A DNA stretch of 45,770 nt from Prevotella sp. Lineage in GTDB: Bacteria; Bacteroidota; Bacteroidia; Bacteroidales; Bacteroidaceae. Each line of letters starts with the position of its first letter. The stretch's first letter is position 1. Of the stretch, positions 42,153 through 45,770 are shown one piece after another. The translations under genes and the position numbers were made by a program. The notes beneath the pieces are model-generated. The model saw nothing but the letters and a program-made list of their open reading frames with translations, did not search any database and was not told the DNA's origin. The DNA is taken from the NCBI GenBank assembly GCA_016286585.1, contig JAEETC010000012.1:1-45770 (forward strand), read 5' to 3'.

Positions 42153-43271
42153 ATGAAGTTGTCACAATTTAAGTTCAGACTGCCCGAGGAACAGATTGCC
42201 CTCGAACCGGCCTACCATCGCGACGAGTGCCGTCTGATGGTGTTGCACCGCAAGAGCGGTAAGATAGAGATGACGAAGAAAGACGAGAACGGCGAAGACC
42301 TGAAGGACGACGAGGGGAATCCCGTCTATCTCGACTTCCGTAACATCCTTGATTATTTCGACGAGGACGATACCTTTATCTTCAACGACACGAAGGTGTT
42401 CCCGGCCCGTCTTTACGGTACGAAGGAGAAGACCGACGCCAAGATTGAGGTGTTCCTGCTGCGTGAGCTGAACCGCGACCTCCGACTGTGGGACGTCCTG
42501 GTGGAGCCGGCCCGGAAGATCCGTATCGGTAATAAACTCTTCTTCGAGGATGACGGTCCGATGGTGGCAGAGGTCATCGACAACACCACGAGCCGTGGGC
42601 GTACGCTGAGATTCCTCTACGACTGTCCGCACGACGAGTTCAAGCGGGAGTTGTTCGCCTTAGGTGAAGCGCCGCTGCCCCGCTATGTCATTGACAAGCG
42701 CCCTGCCACACCCGAGGACATGGAGAAGTTCCAGACCATCTATGCCAAGAACGAGGGTGCTGTTACAGCCCCTGCCACAGGTCTGCACTTCAGCCGTGAA
42801 CTCATGAAGCGCATGGAGATACGCGGCATCAACTTCGCCTATATCACCCTGCATTGCGGACTCGGCAACTTCGACGCCATCGAGGTGGAAGACCTGACGA
42901 AGCATAAGATGTCGTCGGAGCAGATGTTCGTTGGCAAAGAGGCCTGTGATATTGTCAACAAGACCAAGGAGAACGGTCACCGCGTCTGTTCTGTCGGTGT
43001 GAGCACCGCCCGCGCCACAGAGAGTGCCGTGGGTACCGACGGGTTGCTGAAGGAGTTTGAGGGATGGACCAACAAGTTTATCTTCCCGCCCTACGAGTTC
43101 GGAATGTCTAACGCCCTCGTAGCTAACTTCTACCATCCCGAGTCGCCGATGATGATGATCCAGGCTTCGTTCGGCGGCTATGACCTGGTGTACGAATGCT
43201 ATAAGAATGCCGTCAAACACGGTTATAAGTTCGGCTGCTTCGGCGATGCGCTGTTGGTCGTGGACGATTAA
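42153..43271 (+). CDS. queA: S-adenosylmethionine:tRNA ribosyltransferase-isomerase
   Basis: Transfers and isomerises the ribosyl moiety of SAM to form epoxyqueuosine at wobble position 34. 372 residues; motifs include FIFNDTKVFPARLYG, the GAVTAPATGLHFSRELM segment and ITLHCGLGNFDAIEVEDLTKH, and the C-terminus has ESPMMMIQASFGGYDLVYECYKNAV. Longer than E. coli QueA (356) mainly through an acidic insert near residues 37-55 (KKDENGEDLKDDEG), which I recall from Bacteroidetes homologues. Confidence 0.93.
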   Translation: MKLSQFKFRLPEEQIALEPAYHRDECRLMVLHRKSGKIEMTKKDENGEDLKDDEGNPVYLDFRNILDYFDEDDTFIFNDTKVFPARLYGTKEKTDAKIEVFLLRELNRDLRLWDVLVEPARKIRIGNKLFFEDDGPMVAEVIDNTTSRGRTLRFLYDCPHDEFKRELFALGEAPLPRYVIDKRPATPEDMEKFQTIYAKNEGAVTAPATGLHFSRELMKRMEIRGINFAYITLHCGLGNFDAIEVEDLTKHKMSSEQMFVGKEACDIVNKTKENGHRVCSVGVSTARATESAVGTDGLLKEFEGWTNKFIFPPYEFGMSNALVANFYHPESPMMMIQASFGGYDLVYECYKNAVKHGYKFGCFGDALLVVDD

Positions 43272-43298
43272 ATAGAAGTGAGAGGTAAGGAGTAAGAT
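43272..43298 (+). repeat. Heptamer spacer between queA and folK
   Basis: GAAGTGA, GAGGTAA and GGAGTAA in tandem; the GGAG may double as a Shine-Dalgarno-like site for folK. Confidence 0.65.
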
Positions 43299-43715
43299 AT
43301 GGGAGAAATGATACATCAGGTGTATTTAGGTCTGGGGAGCAACCAGGGTGACAGAGCGGCACAGATTGCCCGTGCCATCGAGCTCATTGGTGAGCGGGTA
43401 GGGCGGGTTATCCGCCAGTCGTCGGTCATCGAGACCAATCCCTGGGGCTTCACGTCAGGCAATAAGTTCCTCAACTGCGCCATCCTATGCGAGACAGCAC
43501 TCCTGCCGTTTCCGTTGCTCAGGGTCACTCAGCAGATAGAACGTGAACTCGGTCGCCACTATAAGGGTGGAGCCTATCGCGACCGTTCTATCGATATCGA
43601 CATCCTGCTCTACGACGATGTGACCATCGATACGCCTGACCTCCAGATTCCCCATCCGCTGATGGAACAGCGCGACTTCGTGATGATTCCCTTAAATGAA
43701 ATAAAGCCTCGCTGA
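43299..43715 (+). CDS. folK: 2-amino-4-hydroxy-6-hydroxymethyldihydropteridine pyrophosphokinase
   Basis: Transfers pyrophosphate from ATP to hydroxymethyl-dihydropterin in folate synthesis. 138 residues with HQVYLGLGSNQGDR at the N-terminus, WGFTSGNKFLNCAI, and the HPPK signature RDRSIDIDILLYDD followed by IPHPLMEQRDFVMIPLNEI. The start could also be the ATG at 43308 (MIHQVYLG). The last codons and stop are part of the terminator stem. Confidence 0.93.
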   Translation: MGEMIHQVYLGLGSNQGDRAAQIARAIELIGERVGRVIRQSSVIETNPWGFTSGNKFLNCAILCETALLPFPLLRVTQQIERELGRHYKGGAYRDRSIDIDILLYDDVTIDTPDLQIPHPLMEQRDFVMIPLNEIKPR

Positions 43716-43731
43716 TGAGCGAGGCTTTATT
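43700..43731. terminator. Terminator overlapping the end of folK
   Basis: Perfect 14-bp stem AATAAAGCCTCGCT/AGCGAGGCTTTATT with loop GATG; the loop contains the folK stop codon. A and T tracts on both sides make it bidirectional with the rpsO transcript. Confidence 0.85.
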
Positions 43732-43738
43732 ATAAGAA

Positions 43739-43768
43739 TTAATCCCCGCCGGCTGGCGAGGATTAATT
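43739..43768 (-). terminator. rpsO terminator hairpin
   Basis: TTAATCCCCGCC and GGCGAGGATTAA pair with one mismatch around the loop GGCT, directly after the rpsO stop at 43772 (minus strand). Confidence 0.7.
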
Positions 43769-43771
43769 GTT

Positions 43772-44041
43772 TTACTTACGAAGACCGAGTGCCTTGATGA
43801 TAGCACGATAACGGTTGATGTCGTTGTTGTAGAGATACTTCAGCAACTTACGGCGCTTACCGACGAGCATTGTCAGCGAACGGGCGGTGTTGTGATCCTT
43901 GTGGTTCTTCTTCAGGTGCTCTGTCAGGTGAGAGATGCGATAGCTGAAGAGGGCGATCTGGGCCTCTGCGGAACCGGTGTCCGTAGTGCTCTTGCCATAC
44001 TGACCGAAGATCTCTTCTTTCTTGGCTTTGTCTAAATACAT
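43772..44041 (-). CDS. rpsO: 30S ribosomal protein S15
   Basis: Primary 16S rRNA-binding protein of the small subunit platform. 89 residues, standard length; conserved TGSAEAQIALFSYRISHLTEHL, HNTARSLTMLVGKRRKLLKYL and the C-terminal IKALGLRK. Monocistronic, with two possible promoters upstream and a leader of about 110 nt that contains hairpins and could mediate S15 autoregulation. Confidence 0.96.
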   Translation of the reverse strand: MYLDKAKKEEIFGQYGKSTTDTGSAEAQIALFSYRISHLTEHLKKNHKDHNTARSLTMLVGKRRKLLKYLYNNDINRYRAIIKALGLRK

Positions 44042-44152
44042 AATTTTTTAATGTGATTAATGTTGTTTGCAAATACATTCTTCGGACGCCTTACCGCCTT
44101 AATCACAACGGTTTACGTCGTCGAATGCTTCGGATTTTCCGAAATGCGGGTG
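44042..44152 (-). promoter_or_regulatory. rpsO 5' leader, candidate S15 autoregulatory RNA
   Basis: If transcription starts just after the box at 44153-44160, the leader is about 110 nt. It contains TTCGGA-AAA-TCCGAA and ACGACG-TAAAC-CGTTGT stems, followed by GGCGGTAAGGCG. S15 represses its own mRNA through leader structures in several phyla (established); a Bacteroidetes version here is inference. Confidence 0.35.
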
Positions 44153-44160
44153 CAAAATTA
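44153..44160 (-). promoter_or_regulatory. rpsO promoter P1, -7 box
   Basis: Reverse strand TAATTTTG, preceded by CTCACTTATTCG and with TTG (44181-44183) exactly 20 bp upstream. Confidence 0.7.
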
Positions 44161-44238
44161 CGAATAAGTGAGCAAAAAACCAAGAAAAAATCCAAAAATT
44201 TTTGTTTTTTTTCGAACGTGAGTAATTTCGAGCTTGCT

Positions 44239-44246
44239 CAAAGGTA
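44239..44246 (-). promoter_or_regulatory. rpsO promoter P2 candidate, -7 box
   Basis: Reverse strand TACCTTTG, again preceded by CTCACTTATTCG. It lies 86 bp upstream of P1 and looks like a duplicated promoter segment; no TTG at the ideal -33 spacing. Confidence 0.5.
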
Positions 44247-44333
44247 CGAATAAGTGAGTTGCATGGTGGTGTTAATGTTTTATAAAATTTAAACTTTTTG
44301 TCGTCTTTTTGTGGATAATTCAGATTAATTCAT

Positions 44334-44341
44334 TACCTTTG
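44334..44341 (+). promoter_or_regulatory. Beta-barrel gene pair promoter, -7 box
   Basis: TACCTTTG with a TTG at 44309-44311 (22 bp upstream); 50 nt to the first ATG. Confidence 0.65.
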
Positions 44342-44391
44342 TAATCACATTCGTTTTAATTTAATTGTTTAATCACTAAAATCAATCGATT

Positions 44392-44883
44392 ATGAAGAAA
44401 TTAATGATGATTGCTGCCATGGTGCTCATGAGCACAGGCGCGTTTGCACAGGAAGCCGGTATGAAGGCTGTTGGTGCTACTTTTAGCGACTATCTGGATT
44501 CCAACAGTCGTATTGCTATCGGTGCAAAGTTCCAGTACAGCTTTACCGAAAATATGCGTGGTGAATTTGACTTTAAGTTATATCCTCCCAAGTCACATAT
44601 ACTTTTGTGGAACCCGACAGTGAACTTCCATTATTTGTTCCCCATCATCGACAAGTTGTATGTCTATCCTCTCGCAGGTGTTGGTGTACTGGGTTATTCT
44701 TACAGCTATAGTGGGGTTTCAGATACTCAAACCATATTTACTGTTAAATTCGGCGCAGGTGCAGAATATTATATCACTGAGAAGTTCAAAGGGATCTTTG
44801 AAACATATTATCAGGTTGCAAAGAAGGACAATTTGAAATATAGCGATCCGATTATATCTATTGGTGCTGGTTACATCTTCTAA
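44392..44883 (+). CDS. Outer-membrane beta-barrel protein (first of a pair)
   Basis: 163 residues with a cleavable signal peptide (MKKLMMIAAMVLMSTGAFAQ, cleavage after AFA or AQ). The mature part alternates polar and hydrophobic residues and aromatic-rich strands (FHYLFPIIDKLYVYPLAGVGVLGYSYSY), and ends in aromatic Phe (GAGYIF), typical of an eight-stranded outer-membrane barrel. Function unknown. Its first codons are nearly identical to those of the next gene, suggesting a paralogous pair. Confidence 0.78.
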   Translation: MKKLMMIAAMVLMSTGAFAQEAGMKAVGATFSDYLDSNSRIAIGAKFQYSFTENMRGEFDFKLYPPKSHILLWNPTVNFHYLFPIIDKLYVYPLAGVGVLGYSYSYSGVSDTQTIFTVKFGAGAEYYITEKFKGIFETYYQVAKKDNLKYSDPIISIGAGYIF

Positions 44884-44932
44884 GACATTGTTATAATAGT
44901 AATTCAGGTTTAACAACTGAAACAATTAAAGT

Positions 44933-45487
44933 ATGAAGAAGATAATGATGATTGCTGCCCTGATGGTGGCTACACTGAGCGCAAACGCACAGAACATGTT
45001 TATCAAGCCGATGGTTGGTGGAACGCTGACTACTTTGACAGGCGATAGTTCTGATGATGCAAAGATGAAGGTTGGCCTCGTGGCTGGTGCTGAGTTTGGT
45101 TACAACTTTGCAGAGAATATGGGTGTGACCGCAGGTCTGCTTTACACGATGCAGGGTGCCAAGTCTAAAGGTTTCGATAAAAATATGAATCTAGATTATC
45201 TGAACATCCCCATCCTGTTCAACTACTATGTTGCTCCCGGATTTGCCCTGAAGGCTGGTGTACAGCCTGGTATCCTGACGCGTGCAAAGCTAGATGATAC
45301 TGATGTTAAGAAATCTTATAAGAGTATTGACGTTGCAATCCCCTTGGGTGCATCTCTTGATATTAGCGATTTCGTAATTGATGCCCGCTACAATCTCGGT
45401 GCTCTGTTCAACATTTCTGATGATAGCGATTTCAAGTCTCACAACAGCGTTATCATGCTGACTGTGGGCTACAAGATCCCCCTCTAA
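44933..45487 (+). CDS. Outer-membrane beta-barrel protein, PorT-like family (second of a pair)
   Basis: 184 residues with a signal peptide (MKKIMMIAALMVATLSANAQ) and a small porin-like barrel: GLVAGAEFGYNFAENMGVTAGLLYTMQGAK, LNIPILFNYYVAPGFALKAGVQPGI and a final strand NSVIMLTVGYKI. The phrase LDYLNIPILFNYY is typical of the PorT/outer-membrane beta-barrel domain in Bacteroidetes. 49 nt after the first barrel gene, so probably co-transcribed; terminator follows. Confidence 0.82.
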   Translation: MKKIMMIAALMVATLSANAQNMFIKPMVGGTLTTLTGDSSDDAKMKVGLVAGAEFGYNFAENMGVTAGLLYTMQGAKSKGFDKNMNLDYLNIPILFNYYVAPGFALKAGVQPGILTRAKLDDTDVKKSYKSIDVAIPLGASLDISDFVIDARYNLGALFNISDDSDFKSHNSVIMLTVGYKIPL

Positions 45488-45509
45488 GACATTAGGTTGA
45501 TTGATATAG

Positions 45510-45573
45510 AGCGAGAAATCGCTTCCGTTCGGAAAAAAATGATGGGCGGAGGCAGATTTCTCGCTTTTTCTTT
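45510..45573 (+). terminator. Terminator after the beta-barrel pair
   Basis: AGCGAGAAATC (45510-45520) and GATTTCTCGCT (45555-45565) form an 11-bp stem with a long loop that itself contains TTCC-GTTC-GGAA, then TTTTCTTT. It lies directly upstream of the typA -7 box. Confidence 0.75.
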
Positions 45574-45574
45574 G

Positions 45575-45582
45575 TATCTTTG
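45575..45582 (+). promoter_or_regulatory. typA promoter, -7 box
   Basis: TATCTTTG, 22 nt before the typA ATG at 45605, directly after the terminator T tract. Confidence 0.65.
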
Positions 45583-45604
45583 CGCCCGTTTTATATAAAT
45601 AGGT

Positions 45605-45770
45605 ATGCAGGATATCAGAAACATTGCAATTATTGCACACGTAGACCACGGCAAGACAACGCTCGTGGACAAGATGATGCTGGCAGGCAATCTCTTCCGT
45701 GAGGGACAGAACCTGAGCAGCCAGGTACTCGACGCCAACGACCTGGAGCGCGAACGCGGCATCACCATTC
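45605..45770 (+). CDS. typA: Translational GTPase TypA/BipA (partial, 5' end only)
   Basis: Ribosome-associated GTPase involved in 50S assembly and stress adaptation. The 55 visible codons read [20 protein letters not shown] (P-loop AHVDHGKT) and continue to [13 protein letters not shown] (switch I and effector region). The pattern [18 protein letters not shown] distinguishes TypA/BipA from EF-G and LepA. The gene runs off the right edge. rpsO and typA are neighbours in other Bacteroidales from memory; here the barrel pair sits between them. Confidence 0.9.
   Translation, partial: MQDIRNIAIIAHVDHGKTTLVDKMMLAGNLFREGQNLSSQVLDANDLERERGITI

Noticed and set aside
42230..42320. Repeat-driven insertion in queA
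   Set aside because: The acidic insert is not built of tandem heptamers, and a similar insert is expected in Bacteroidetes QueA.
1..45770. Mobile element, prophage or defence island
   Set aside because: No transposase, integrase, phage, toxin-antitoxin or restriction gene was found; PglZ domain of porX belongs to the T9SS regulator and not to a BREX system, because it is fused to a receiver domain and no BREX genes are nearby.

Overview
The window is a chromosomal segment of a Bacteroidales bacterium, most likely a member of the Prevotellaceae. Four things point there: the sigma-ABfr-type -7 box TAnnTTTG lies before most transcription units, Shine-Dalgarno sites are scarce, many lipoproteins and outer-membrane beta-barrels are present, and type IX secretion genes (porX, porW) and Bacteroidetes-only families (DUF4834, DUF1599, DUF3098, BT_3928-like, smalltalk) occur. 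No transposase, integrase, phage gene, CRISPR array or restriction system was seen. The gene content is core housekeeping, and what is unusual lies mainly in the non-coding DNA.

Layout. 1-4250: tadA (partial, minus) diverges from birA-pyrH (plus); a minus operon psd-pssA-DUF4834 makes phosphatidylethanolamine. 4214-8740: dnaE, trxA and a small conserved gene. 8770-9440: a 36-codon smalltalk-like gene on the minus strand, then about 560 bp of repeat-rich non-coding DNA. 9446-15960: minus operon aroA-porW-porX-tsaE. 16055-19330: tRNA-Pro(GGG), an LruC-type lipoprotein and the uracil permease uraA. 19774-21015: a lipid-anchored family II pyrophosphatase. 21038-25294: minus operon DUF1599 - BT_3928-like - tpiA - SPOR - folE - membrane protein, with 4-nt ATGA overlaps; BT_3928-like and tpiA share one uninterrupted reading frame. 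25372-31260: a small lipoprotein, cca, a large ABC-2 transporter and a lipoprotein. 31348-38155: a tripartite RND efflux operon followed by lpxA. 38383-39185: a radical SAM gene (minus). 39370-43731: ftsX-DUF3098-uppP-truB-queA-folK. 43772-45770: rpsO (minus), two beta-barrel genes and the start of typA/bipA.

How the genes work together. Several units serve the envelope: phospholipid synthesis (psd, pssA), lipid A (lpxA), undecaprenyl phosphate recycling (uppP), division (ftsX), efflux (RND trio) and type IX secretion control (porX, porW). Others serve translation and tRNA modification (tadA, tsaE, cca, truB, queA, rpsO, tRNA-Pro) and folate or pterin synthesis (folE, folK).

The most interesting material is repetitive. 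(1) Four intergenic arrays (545-683, 9116-9203, 19547-19640, 38259-38368) keep a strict 22-bp period although their sequences have diverged; most units are interrupted palindromes of the form GASTTTA-N7-TAAASTC, and one array shows a compensatory base pair change. (2) Heptanucleotide tandem repeats fill many of the short gaps between operon genes, and related heptamers also occur in frame inside cca (twice), the radical SAM gene, porW and probably the ABC transporter. (3) A nested palindrome of about 180 bp at 9252-9433 has a perfect 46-bp core. I do not recognise these repeat families as described elements; novelty cannot be judged without a database search.
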